Assembly: GCF_028550415.1 (NCBI RefSeq) | Contig: NZ_JAQQKX010000003.1 | Location: 186,001-250,000, forward strand | Direction: 5' to 3' | DNA: 64,000 bases | DNA from: Asticcacaulis aquaticus | GTDB lineage: Bacteria; Pseudomonadota; Alphaproteobacteria; Caulobacterales; Caulobacteraceae | In this document: positions 35,389-43,458 of the stretch, piece after piece | Layout: each line of letters starts with the position of its first letter | How positions within the stretch are numbered: position 1 is the stretch's first letter | The notes under the pieces: generated by a model | The model's input: the letters and a program-made list of their open reading frames with translations, nothing else | What the model was told of the DNA's origin: nothing | Databases searched by the model: none | Made by a program: the position numbers and the translations under genes

Positions 35389-36411
35389 TTATTGAATGGT
35401 GACTTTGAAGGTGACCGTGCGGGTCGTCTCGCCGACAGGATCGCCGAGATTTATTTCCAGCGATTGACGGGTCGTATCGAACTGGCCGGCGTCGCTGTCG
35501 GCGGCATCGGTCAGGACCGTGCCGTCGAGCGTCAGGCTGGCGGGGACATAGGTCGTCCCGGCGGGAATGGCGTCGATGATCCGTGCACCACCGGCGCGGG
35601 CGCCCACGGGGAAACGAGCGATCAGGGTGTAGGTGATGACGTCGCCGCGTGTCGGCTGAGGGCCGGACTGGGTCGTGGTGGTCAGGGACTTGGTCAGGGT
35701 GACGCCGCCCGTGCCGCTGTCGTCATTGTCGGCCAGCAGTTGCACCGTCGCGGTGGCGGTACCGGTCGTTCGCCCGGTCATGGCGTCCATGCCGTCCGCG
35801 CCGGCACCGGGGAAAAGGGTGCCTGCCGGGCCGCTGCCCGTGCGCGAGGTTGCGGTGACGCTCAGGGTGGTGCGTTCGTCATCGGCCACATCGCCGATAC
35901 GGCTGACGACCAGTACGGTGACCGTTTCCCCTGCACGCAGGGCAATCCCGGTCCCGGTGACGGGCGTATCGACGGCGGCATCGAAGACACCGTCGCCATT
36001 ACGATCGATCCACAGGCCGCGTACGGTCGTCCTGGGGTTGTTCAACTCGGCCGTGAGCACGAACGTGTCGCCATGGGTGCCGCTGTTGGTCAGGAGGAAG
36101 GTCGCGCTAAAGTCGTCCTGCAAGGCCTGCACCGTCAGCGGGTCGGAAGCCGGGCCTTGCAACCGAACGTCAAGCAACTGGGTTAACGGCAGGGTCTGGG
36201 TGTTGGAGGCCAGACGTACCGGTGCGCCGCCGAGCGTGGTCTGAAGATAGGCGGTGTTGGTAATGGCATCGGCGGCCACGACATCGCCGGCCTGCAGGCC
36301 TGAAAGGCCTGTTGCACAAGCGAAAAAAACGCCGCGGCAACCCACCGTCAGGGGGCGTCCGGAGGAAGCGTTTCTACGCCTCATATGGATGTGGGAACAG
36401 GAAAAACGCAC
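35389..36411 (-). CDS. Secreted DUF11-domain protein, first gene of the surface cluster
   Basis: A 340-residue secreted protein. The GTG start at 36411 is favoured by AGAGG (36419-36423) seven bases upstream; the ATG at 36384 is the alternative and would shorten the n-region by nine residues. After the signal peptide comes AITNTAYLQTTLGG...LASNTQT, the cluster motif, then DRNGDGVFDAAVDTP, an EF-hand-like DxNxDG loop, and a C-terminal DUF11 domain (TRGDVITYTLIARFPVG, IIDAIPAGTTYVPASL). It has the same architecture as the 367-residue protein two genes on. The gene probably carries the promoter of the five-gene cluster. Confidence 0.72.
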   Translation of the reverse strand: MRFSCSHIHMRRRNASSGRPLTVGCRGVFFACATGLSGLQAGDVVAADAITNTAYLQTTLGGAPVRLASNTQTLPLTQLLDVRLQGPASDPLTVQALQDDFSATFLLTNSGTHGDTFVLTAELNNPRTTVRGLWIDRNGDGVFDAAVDTPVTGTGIALRAGETVTVLVVSRIGDVADDERTTLSVTATSRTGSGPAGTLFPGAGADGMDAMTGRTTGTATATVQLLADNDDSGTGGVTLTKSLTTTTQSGPQPTRGDVITYTLIARFPVGARAGGARIIDAIPAGTTYVPASLTLDGTVLTDAADSDAGQFDTTRQSLEINLGDPVGETTRTVTFKVTIQ

Positions 36412-36694
36412 CTGCCGACCTCTTACGCAACATTACTATACCGCGTCAGGGTAGAGTCCAATGGTTAAAAGAGTCCCCTACAGGTTGCGATAATGGCGGC
36501 TTCGAGTCAGGGTTTTGGTGCGCAATGGTTGTGCCGTTACAAATATGCTCTATTTTAACGGTATGAACTTTAACGGGAAACGCGCCTGTTTCTTCCCCTA
36601 ACGTCAGGTTGAAAAAAGAACGTAAAAAAGTCTTATTTCACGTGAAAGTGTCACCGTTTGATAGGTGCGGCGCGCCCGGCAATGTCGTTCCGGT
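36412..36694. other. Intergenic region upstream of the DUF11 cluster
   Basis: No gene is supported in this stretch. It should hold the cluster promoter on the minus strand. Two copies of TTTAACGG lie within 25 bases near 36555-36581, and the palindrome TTTCACGTGAAA lies near 36637. I could not fix a -35/-10 pair. Confidence 0.4.
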
Positions 36695-36718
36695 GAAAAG
36701 CCCTGATCGTTTCAGGGT
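36695..36718 (-). terminator. Probable terminator of the PhoD-like gene
   Basis: On the minus strand CCCTGA and TCAGGG (36712-36717 and 36701-36706) form a short stem followed by CTTTTC. It sits just after the stop codon at 36735. The stem is only six pairs, so it is of moderate strength. Confidence 0.6.
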
Positions 36719-36734
36719 GCTTTCAGAGTGTTTT

Positions 36735-38117
36735 TCACGCCGGGGCCTTGCTCTTTTCGGCCCAGGTACTGACGCCGTTGCGCAGATCCGACGCCCTGAG
36801 GATGAACGGTGCCCAGGCCGCCTGTCCGCGGCTGTTGCGCAGCACAAAAGTCAGGCGTGGCTCCGGATCGAAATCGAAGCGAAGGCTGCCGAAATTGACG
36901 TCGGACACATAGGCCGGCCGGATGCGCTTCTCCGGTTTGCGCGACGCGTTGGCCAGTTCTGGGTCCTGCGCCAGCGGCGAGGAGACGAGGTCGTACAGGT
37001 CGTAGCCGCCCTTTTCCGACGCCGGGATGGCATTCAGTTCCCCGACATGGGTATCGCCGGACAACAGGACCACGCCTTCGATCTTTGCGTCTCGGATGAA
37101 ATCGAACAGGGCGTCGCGCTCGTTGAGGAAAGCGGCCCAGGAATCGCCGCCGGGTCCCTTGGCGTTCGACCAGCCCGATCCGCAGGCGATGATCTTGAAG
37201 CTGGCGCGGCTTTTTTTCAGCCCGTCCTTCAGCCATTGCAACTGACGCGCCCCGAGAAGCGTTTTTTGCGGCGTATCGGGCGCCTCGTTCGGGTCGCGAT
37301 GATAACGGCTGTCGAGCATGAAGAAATCGACATCGCCATAGCTGAAGGCGAAGAAGACCCCCGGGGCGTCGGGCAGGCCGTAGCTCGGATTGGCCCAGTA
37401 TTTTTTGAAACTGGCCAGCGCGATATCCTTGACCGGATTGGTGCGGTCGTGGTCGTTCAGGCCGTAATCGTGATCGTCCCAGATGGCCAGTTGTGGCACG
37501 GTGCGCAGGATCGGTTCAAGATTGGGGACCGAACGCTGCCAGCGCCACATCTCGTCCATGATCTGCGGCTCCAGCGTGTCGTGATAGACGTTGTCGCCCA
37601 GCCACAGGAAGAGGTCCGGGTCCTGTGCGGCGATGGCGTCCCAGATCGGCTGGACCTCGGCGGCCTGAATACGGGCGCACGACCCGAAGGCGACGGTGAA
37701 GGGCTGACGCTGGCCGACGACAGGGGCCGTCGTGAAATGAAAGGGAGCGAGGCGTTTCTGATAACCGTCCGGCTGCCCGTCGATCAGTATGCGATAGGCA
37801 TAACGTGTGGCGGGCGTCAGGCCGGTGAGCTCGATCAGGGCGATATAATCGGTGTCGGGGCCGGTCGCGACACCGGCGCTGACCTTCGATCCGCTGAAAT
37901 CGGGATTGGTCGCATATTCCACGGTAAGCGTCGCGCACGCCGAACAGCGCATGTGGAGGCGCACACGGTCTGGCCCGACCGCCCCCAGCATCGGCCCCTG
38001 CATCAAACGGTAGATCCCCTTCTGGCTGACCGCCCCCAGGACCTTGCGCGGCAGGGCCGTGACGCCCGCCAGAACGGCGAGGGCGGAGGTCAGCAACTGA
38101 CGGCGGAACAGGGTCAT
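36735..38117 (-). CDS. PhoD-like alkaline phosphatase/phosphodiesterase, Tat-exported
   Basis: A 460-residue metallophosphoesterase of the PhoD family. The Tat signal RRQLLTSALAVLAG begins the protein from the ATG at 38117. An N-terminal fibronectin-like domain follows (VRLHMRCSACATLTVEY, LTPATRYAYRI). The metal centre is visible in FGSCAR, LWLGDNVYHD, WDDHDYGLNDHD, and LLSGDTHVGE near residue 360. PhoD enzymes hydrolyse phosphodiesters or monoesters in the periplasm using iron and calcium. It stands alone, divergent from the GH130-like gene. Phosphate regulation is plausible but no Pho box was identified. Confidence 0.9.
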   Translation of the reverse strand: MTLFRRQLLTSALAVLAGVTALPRKVLGAVSQKGIYRLMQGPMLGAVGPDRVRLHMRCSACATLTVEYATNPDFSGSKVSAGVATGPDTDYIALIELTGLTPATRYAYRILIDGQPDGYQKRLAPFHFTTAPVVGQRQPFTVAFGSCARIQAAEVQPIWDAIAAQDPDLFLWLGDNVYHDTLEPQIMDEMWRWQRSVPNLEPILRTVPQLAIWDDHDYGLNDHDRTNPVKDIALASFKKYWANPSYGLPDAPGVFFAFSYGDVDFFMLDSRYHRDPNEAPDTPQKTLLGARQLQWLKDGLKKSRASFKIIACGSGWSNAKGPGGDSWAAFLNERDALFDFIRDAKIEGVVLLSGDTHVGELNAIPASEKGGYDLYDLVSSPLAQDPELANASRKPEKRIRPAYVSDVNFGSLRFDFDPEPRLTFVLRNSRGQAAWAPFILRASDLRNGVSTWAEKSKAPA

Positions 38118-38451
38118 GCGTGTCTTCCCGGATAAAAATCGGCGGTCCGGAGACGGGCGGACCGCACATTCAGGGCTGGCTATAGGTAGCATAGACGTCA
38201 CTTTTGTGAACCCTGAGCGGTTTGTGAGCCTGTTCCCGCAAACGGTTGCGCCCGGACGGTTGCGAACAGGCGCCGGTACGGTTAGGCTCCGGTCTGTCGA
38301 AGCAACCGGTAACGGGTGAGGCCATGACGGATACCGTGGAGGTCGCGATTATTTCGCCTTTGCCGTTTGCTTATGGGGACAGCGCCGCCCGGCATATACC
38401 GCTTATCCGGCGGGCGGCATGGTCGTCACACACCGTTTGCAGGGCCGTCCC
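38118..38451. other. Divergent region between the PhoD-like and GH130-like genes
   Basis: This 334-base stretch contains only short open frames that look like chance. It presumably holds two divergent promoters. I see no RNA gene, repeat or strong hairpin; GCGCCCGGACGGTTGCG-like GC-rich sequence near 38246 is unremarkable. Confidence 0.35.
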
Positions 38452-39576
38452 ATGACCTATGCCGTCGATCAGCTTGTGCTCGTGCCCGACGATATCGACC
38501 TGTCGCGTTCGCCGCTGGCCGGGCATCTGGGGGTCGAAACCTATTGTCTGGGCGCGTTCAACCCCGGTCTGCTGCGGCTGGACAACGGCAATCTGCTAAT
38601 GATCGTCCGCGTTGCCGAGGCCCTGCGGACGCCGATATTCGACGGCGCCATCCACGCTATTCGCTGGGAGGCGGAAGCCGGTGGCCGTTACGTCCTCGAC
38701 GGCTGGCCGGTAGAGCTGGCCGATATCGCCGACCCGCGCAAATTCACCCTCTATGGCGGGCCGTGGAAGATCATGGCCCTGACCTCGCTGTCGTGGCTGC
38801 TGCCGGTGGAACTGACCCCCGACGGGCGCAAGGTGGTGGCGCATCATTACGACAAGGCGATCGCGCCCCACGCCAGCTTTCAGTGCTACGGCGTCGAGGA
38901 CGCCCGCGTCAGCCGCGTCGGTGGCCGCTGGCTGATGACGGTGTGCGCCGTCAGCCCCGAACGTCATTCCACGTGCCTGTACAGCTCCGTCAACGGCCTC
39001 GACTGGGTGTGCGAGGGGATCGTCCTCGATCACCAGAACAAGGACATGGTCATTTTCGAGGGACTGATCGACGGACACTACTGGGCGCAAACCCGGCCTC
39101 TGGGGTCGCTCTACTTCGCCTATCCGCCGGGCAGCCGCTGGCGCTCGGGGCCTTCGATCAATCTGGCGCATTCCAGGGATGCCCTGTTCTGGCGGCCTTA
39201 TGAAAAGCCCGGCATCCGGCCGACACTCGATGGCGTCATCATGGAGCGGCTGGGCGGAGGGACGCCCCCGGTCCTGACCGAAGACGGATGGCTGACCCTG
39301 TGGCACGGCGTCGAACCGCACGAAATCGTCGGCATCTACCGCACCTACTGGTCATTGCTCGACAGGGACGATCCGGGCATCGTCCTGAAGACGGGGGCGA
39401 CGGCGCTGCTCGCCGCCCGTCCGGACCTGACGCGTCCGATCGAGCATCAGATGTATCTGCGCGACGTGGTGTTTTCCACCGGGATCGCCGATGCGGGTGA
39501 CCACTATATCGTCGCGTCCGGCGAGGCCGATCTGGCCTGCCGGATCACCCACGTGCCGAAATCGGCGTTTCGCTGA
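38452..39576 (+). CDS. GH130-like beta-propeller glycoside phosphorylase/hydrolase
   Basis: A 374-residue protein resembling the five-bladed propellers of the GH130/GH43-like superfamily. Useful signatures are ETYCLGAFNPGLLRLD, CYGVEDARVSRVGGRWLMT (the VEDPR-type strand seen in mannoside phosphorylases) and GGGTPPVLTEDGWLTLWHGV. The catalytic Asp expected in GH130 is plausibly in VEDAR, but I cannot align it securely. No signal peptide, so it would act in the cytoplasm on beta-mannosides. A start 11 codons earlier (38419) is possible. Its 3' end overlaps the convergent cobA gene by 32 bases. Confidence 0.72.
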   Translation: MTYAVDQLVLVPDDIDLSRSPLAGHLGVETYCLGAFNPGLLRLDNGNLLMIVRVAEALRTPIFDGAIHAIRWEAEAGGRYVLDGWPVELADIADPRKFTLYGGPWKIMALTSLSWLLPVELTPDGRKVVAHHYDKAIAPHASFQCYGVEDARVSRVGGRWLMTVCAVSPERHSTCLYSSVNGLDWVCEGIVLDHQNKDMVIFEGLIDGHYWAQTRPLGSLYFAYPPGSRWRSGPSINLAHSRDALFWRPYEKPGIRPTLDGVIMERLGGGTPPVLTEDGWLTLWHGVEPHEIVGIYRTYWSLLDRDDPGIVLKTGATALLAARPDLTRPIEHQMYLRDVVFSTGIADAGDHYIVASGEADLACRITHVPKSAFR

Positions 39577-40327
39577 TCAGGGGGCTCTGGCCCATGGACA
39601 GATCGAGGCGCGCATAGGCGAAGGCGTCGCCGACGCCGATCAGCACGGGGCCTTCCCAGCCATTGTCGCCGACCATGGCCGCCAGATGCTGAAGGCTGGC
39701 GCTTTGGGCGCGGGCCTGGGCGCGTCCGGCGTTTTCGACCACGATCACCGGCGTCGAAGGCTGGCGGCCGGCGGCCAGAAGCTGGGCCTGAATATCGGCG
39801 GCATTGTGCGACGCCATGTAGAAGACCAGCGAAGCGCCGGGATCGGCCACGGTGGCGGCCTTGAGGTCGATGCTGCCGCTCAGGGTCCGGCCGGTCAGGA
39901 AGGTCACGGTGCGGGCTTCGCCGCGATGGGTGAGCGGGAAGGCGAACTGTGCCGCCGCCGCCGAGGCCGCCGTGACGCCGGGCAAGGTCTTGTGCGCGAT
40001 ACCGTGCTGATCGAGATAAAGCCGCTCTTCCTCGACGCGCCCGAATACCGACGGATCGCCGCCCTTGAGCCGCACCACGTGCAGCTCCTTATTCGCCAGT
40101 CGCACCATCAAGGCGTTGGTCTTGTCCTGCGGCACCGATAACCGGTCACCGCGTTTGCCGACACAGATTTTTACACAGCGATCCGGCGCGAGGGCCAGTA
40201 TATCCTCGCTGACCAGGGCGTCGTAAAGCAGGGCCTGCGCCGATTGCAGCGCCTTGAGCGCGCCCAGGGTCAGGTGATCGGCATCGCCCGGACCCGCACC
40301 GACAAGAGAGACAAAACCGTTAGGCAT
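39545..40327 (-). CDS. cobA: Uroporphyrinogen-III C-methyltransferase CobA (SUMT)
   Basis: SAM-dependent enzyme that methylates uroporphyrinogen III at C2 and C7 to give precorrin-2, the first step to siroheme. The 260-residue product has VSLVGAGPGDADHLT at the N-terminus, the SAM-binding VVRLKGGDPSVFGR, and the GVTAASAAAA loop. It lacks the CysG dehydrogenase/ferrochelatase domain, so those activities must come from elsewhere. It overlaps the nasA end by eight bases and is last in the nitrate operon, where siroheme is needed by NirB. Confidence 0.94.
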   Translation of the reverse strand: MPNGFVSLVGAGPGDADHLTLGALKALQSAQALLYDALVSEDILALAPDRCVKICVGKRGDRLSVPQDKTNALMVRLANKELHVVRLKGGDPSVFGRVEEERLYLDQHGIAHKTLPGVTAASAAAAQFAFPLTHRGEARTVTFLTGRTLSGSIDLKAATVADPGASLVFYMASHNAADIQAQLLAAGRQPSTPVIVVENAGRAQARAQSASLQHLAAMVGDNGWEGPVLIGVGDAFAYARLDLSMGQSPLISETPISARG

Positions 40328-42980
40328 TGACGGTCTCCTTTTTCATGGCCTGTTTCAGCAGGCATTGCTTCAGTTCGCCCTTGCACGAGCCGCACGAGGT
40401 CCCGGCAGTGGTGATCTCGCCGATGTCTTCGACCGTTTTGGCCCCGTCGGCGATGGCGGCGTTGATGGCGATTTCCCCAACCGAGCGGCAGGCGCAGATA
40501 ATCCGGCCCTTGTCCTGCATCCCGGGCAGACGCCCGATGATCAGGGCGGCGCGGTGGGCGTCGGTCAGTTCGGCGTCGCCGAAGCGCTCCAGCAGCCAGT
40601 CGCGCGGCGGCAGCTTCTTGTGGATCGGGGTGACGAAGATCGCCCGCGTCAGGCGCTCGTTTTCCACCCGTACCCGGCGGGTGATGCCGGTCGTGGCGTC
40701 GTCCAGAGTCAGGCTGGCTTCTATGGCAGATACATCCAGTGGCGCGATCCCGGCGATCTCGAAACAGTCGGCATGGGCGTGCGTCGTCCGCCGCCAGATC
40801 GTATCTTCGCCCCACTGCGGCAACTCGCCGTCGAAATCGCGCGGCGTCATGACGAAGCCGTGCCACGCCTCATTATAGGCCTTTACAGTGGCCGGGGTGT
40901 GCTTGAATTCCGGCTGCCCCGACATCGGATCGACCGCGGGATTGATCAGCTGGTTCGACCGCCCGAACGGCGCGAACTGCCTCGTCCAGTGCATCGGTAC
41001 GCTGAGATTGCCTTCGCGCACGTCGTCGGTGACGCGGGCCTTGAGGATCGCCTCGCCATAGGCGGTGGTCACGACCGCCAGCCGCCCGTCCTTGATATGC
41101 AGGCGGCGCGCATCCCTGGGATGGATATCGAGCAGCGGTTCGGTCAGGTGGCGGTTCAGCTCCGGCGCCAGCGCCGTGCGTGTCATGGTGTGCCAGTGAT
41201 CGCGTACGCGGGCCGAGTTGAGATGGAACGGGAACTCCGGCGAGGTCTGGTTGGCTGGGCCGCGCACGATCGGCGGCACCAGCCGCGCCCGCCCGTTCGG
41301 GGTATTGAACTTGCCGTCGGAGAACAGCCGCGTCGACGGCAAACCGTCGGCCTTGAACGGCCAGCGCACGGGTTGAAGCGCGTCGTATTCGGCCTTCGTC
41401 ATGCCGCTCAGACCACCAAGGTCGAGGAAGCGCCTGCCATTGTTCTCGAACGCCGTCAGGCCTGCGTGTTCGGCAAAGACTTCGTCAGGACCGGCCCAGT
41501 TGAAGGCCGTTTCCCACGCGGTGTTCATCCGCCGTCCGACCTCGGCGATGATCGCCCAGTCGGGGCGGACCTGACCGGGCAGATCGGTCAGGTTGCGCTG
41601 ACGCGAAATGACGCGCTCGCTATTGGTGACCGTGCCGTCCTTTTCGCCCCAGGCGGCAGCGGGGAGCTGGATATGGGCCATGTTCATCGTGTCGGTGCGC
41701 GCGATGACGTCCGACACCACGACCATTTCGCAGTTGGACAGGGCCTCGTGGATCTTGTTGGTGTCGGGCATGGAGACCATCGGATTGGTCGCCATGATCC
41801 AGATGGCCTTGATCTTGCCGCTGCGCACGGCCTCGAACATGTCGACGGCCTTCAGGCCCGCTTTCGGCGCGATGGTCGGCGAATCCCAGAAGCGCTGAAC
41901 TAGCGATTTGGAGACCTCGTCGAAATCCATATGCGCCGCCAGCATGTTGGCCAGACCGCCGACCTCGCGCCCGCCCATGGCGTTGGGCTGACCGGTGATC
42001 GAGAACGGTGCCGCGCCCGGCTTGCCGATCTTGCCCGACAGCAGGTGGGCGTTGATCAGGGCCAGCCCCTTGTGGACGCCTTGGCTCGACTGGTTCGAGC
42101 CCATGGAGAACAGGCTGACGACCTTGGGCGTATGCAGGAAGGCGTCGTAGAATTTTTTCAGATCGACCGGCGAGATGCCGCAGTCCTCGGCGACGGCCTC
42201 GATGCTCTGATCGTCGGCGCTTAAGCTTGCCATCAGACGCGAAAAGCCCTGCGTATGAGCATCGATGAAGTCGTGATCGATGGCGTCGCGGGCGATCAAA
42301 TGCGCGCACAGGCCGTTCCACAGGCGGATATCGGTCTGAGGTCGGATCATCAGGTGCAGGTCGGCGGCCTTGGCGGTGTCGGTGCGCTTGGGGTCGATGC
42401 AGACGCGGAACTGGTTCTGACGGGTTTCGATGCGGCGATAAAGGACCGGGTGCGTCCAGGCGGCGTTGTGACCGCTGAAGACCAGCATGTCGGCCTCGGT
42501 CAGGTCGTCATAGGTGCCGGGGACGAGGTCGGCCCCGAAGGCCTGCTTGTGCGCGGCGACAGCGGACGACATGCACAGGCGCGAATTGGTATCGACATTG
42601 GCCGTGCCGATATAGCCCTTGGCCAGCTTGTTGACGGCGTAATAGTCTTCGGTCAGCAACTGACCCGACACGTAAAAGGCCACGGCATCCGGGCCGTGCT
42701 CGGCGACGACCTGCGCGAACTTGGCGGCGACCTGCGACAGGGCTTCGTCCCACGTGGCGTGTTCAAGCTGACCGTTGCGGCGGATGCGCGGTTCCAGCAA
42801 ACGCCCTTCGAGGCCAAACGTATTGCCCAACGCCGTGCCTTTCGAACACAGCCGGCCCTGATTGGCCGGGTGCGTGTCGTCGCCCTTGACGGTCATGGTG
42901 CGGCCGTCGAGCGATGCCTTGACCCCGCAGCCGACGCCGCAATAGGGGCAGGTGGTTTGGTGAGGGGTAGGAGCAGTCAT
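40320..42980 (-). CDS. nasA: Assimilatory nitrate reductase catalytic subunit NasA
   Basis: Cytoplasmic molybdopterin (bis-MGD) enzyme reducing nitrate to nitrite; 886 residues. The N-terminal 4Fe-4S site is TTCPYCGVGCGVKAS with the later LCSKG. The molybdopterin domains follow (NTNSRLCMSSAVA, FSMGSNQSSQGVHKG, GEKDGTVTNSERVISRQR). The last 60 residues form a BFD-like 2Fe-2S domain (CACRSVGEI and TSCGSCKGEL), as in Klebsiella NasA. No NasC-type flavoprotein partner is encoded nearby, so the electron donor is unknown. A palindromic repeat lies between it and nirD. Confidence 0.95.
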   Translation of the reverse strand: MTAPTPHQTTCPYCGVGCGVKASLDGRTMTVKGDDTHPANQGRLCSKGTALGNTFGLEGRLLEPRIRRNGQLEHATWDEALSQVAAKFAQVVAEHGPDAVAFYVSGQLLTEDYYAVNKLAKGYIGTANVDTNSRLCMSSAVAAHKQAFGADLVPGTYDDLTEADMLVFSGHNAAWTHPVLYRRIETRQNQFRVCIDPKRTDTAKAADLHLMIRPQTDIRLWNGLCAHLIARDAIDHDFIDAHTQGFSRLMASLSADDQSIEAVAEDCGISPVDLKKFYDAFLHTPKVVSLFSMGSNQSSQGVHKGLALINAHLLSGKIGKPGAAPFSITGQPNAMGGREVGGLANMLAAHMDFDEVSKSLVQRFWDSPTIAPKAGLKAVDMFEAVRSGKIKAIWIMATNPMVSMPDTNKIHEALSNCEMVVVSDVIARTDTMNMAHIQLPAAAWGEKDGTVTNSERVISRQRNLTDLPGQVRPDWAIIAEVGRRMNTAWETAFNWAGPDEVFAEHAGLTAFENNGRRFLDLGGLSGMTKAEYDALQPVRWPFKADGLPSTRLFSDGKFNTPNGRARLVPPIVRGPANQTSPEFPFHLNSARVRDHWHTMTRTALAPELNRHLTEPLLDIHPRDARRLHIKDGRLAVVTTAYGEAILKARVTDDVREGNLSVPMHWTRQFAPFGRSNQLINPAVDPMSGQPEFKHTPATVKAYNEAWHGFVMTPRDFDGELPQWGEDTIWRRTTHAHADCFEIAGIAPLDVSAIEASLTLDDATTGITRRVRVENERLTRAIFVTPIHKKLPPRDWLLERFGDAELTDAHRAALIIGRLPGMQDKGRIICACRSVGEIAINAAIADGAKTVEDIGEITTAGTSCGSCKGELKQCLLKQAMKKETVNA

Positions 42981-43004
42981 CCGTGTTTCCGAAGCGTCCG
43001 GTGA

Positions 43005-43120
43005 TTCCCTTCTCCCCGCAGGCGGGGAGAAGGTGGCCCAAAGGGCCGGATGAGGGGCAAATCGCGCAAAGAAAGTAGCCCCTCGCCCTAACCCTCTCCC
43101 CGTAATCGAGGAGAGGGGAC
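43005..43120. repeat. REP-like palindromic element between nirD and nasA
   Basis: Two hairpin arms, CTCCCCGCAGGCGGGGAG and CCCTCTCCCC...GGAGAGGGG, flank a TGAGGGGCAAAT...GCCCCTCGCCCTAAC middle. The same arrangement occurs at 47985-48107. It fills the spacer between two co-transcribed genes. Confidence 0.8.
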
Positions 43121-43122
43121 TC

Positions 43123-43458
43123 TTAGCGAAGGCCTAAAAGAATCCGCTCGTCTTCGATGCGCAACGGCACGGTCGGCGTGCAGCCCTTGCCCGCGTCGGC
43201 CCCGACGGCTTCACCGGACTCCAGCGAAAACGACCAGTTATGCAGCGGACAGGCGATGTGGCGACCGTGGACGATGCCTTCGGACAGAGGGCCGCCCTTG
43301 TGCGGGCACTTGTCCATAACGGCGTAGTATTCGTTGTCCACGGTGCGAAAGACCGCGATGGCCCCCAGATCGGTTTCGACGCGACGCGCGCCCTGATGCG
43401 GCACGTCGATCGCCGCCCCGACATCGACCCACTTTAGTGCGACAGTGGCGTTCATCAT
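43123..43458 (-). CDS. nirD: Nitrite reductase small subunit NirD (Rieske type)
   Basis: A 111-residue Rieske-fold subunit of assimilatory NADH-nitrite reductase. The C-P-H and C-P-L-H motifs of a 2Fe-2S Rieske site are present (DKCPHKGGPL and HIACPLHNWSF), so this NirD keeps the cluster that many small subunits lack. Its ATG overlaps the nirB stop by four bases (ATGA), as expected for paired subunits. Confidence 0.93.
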   Translation of the reverse strand: MMNATVALKWVDVGAAIDVPHQGARRVETDLGAIAVFRTVDNEYYAVMDKCPHKGGPLSEGIVHGRHIACPLHNWSFSLESGEAVGADAGKGCTPTVPLRIEDERILLGLR

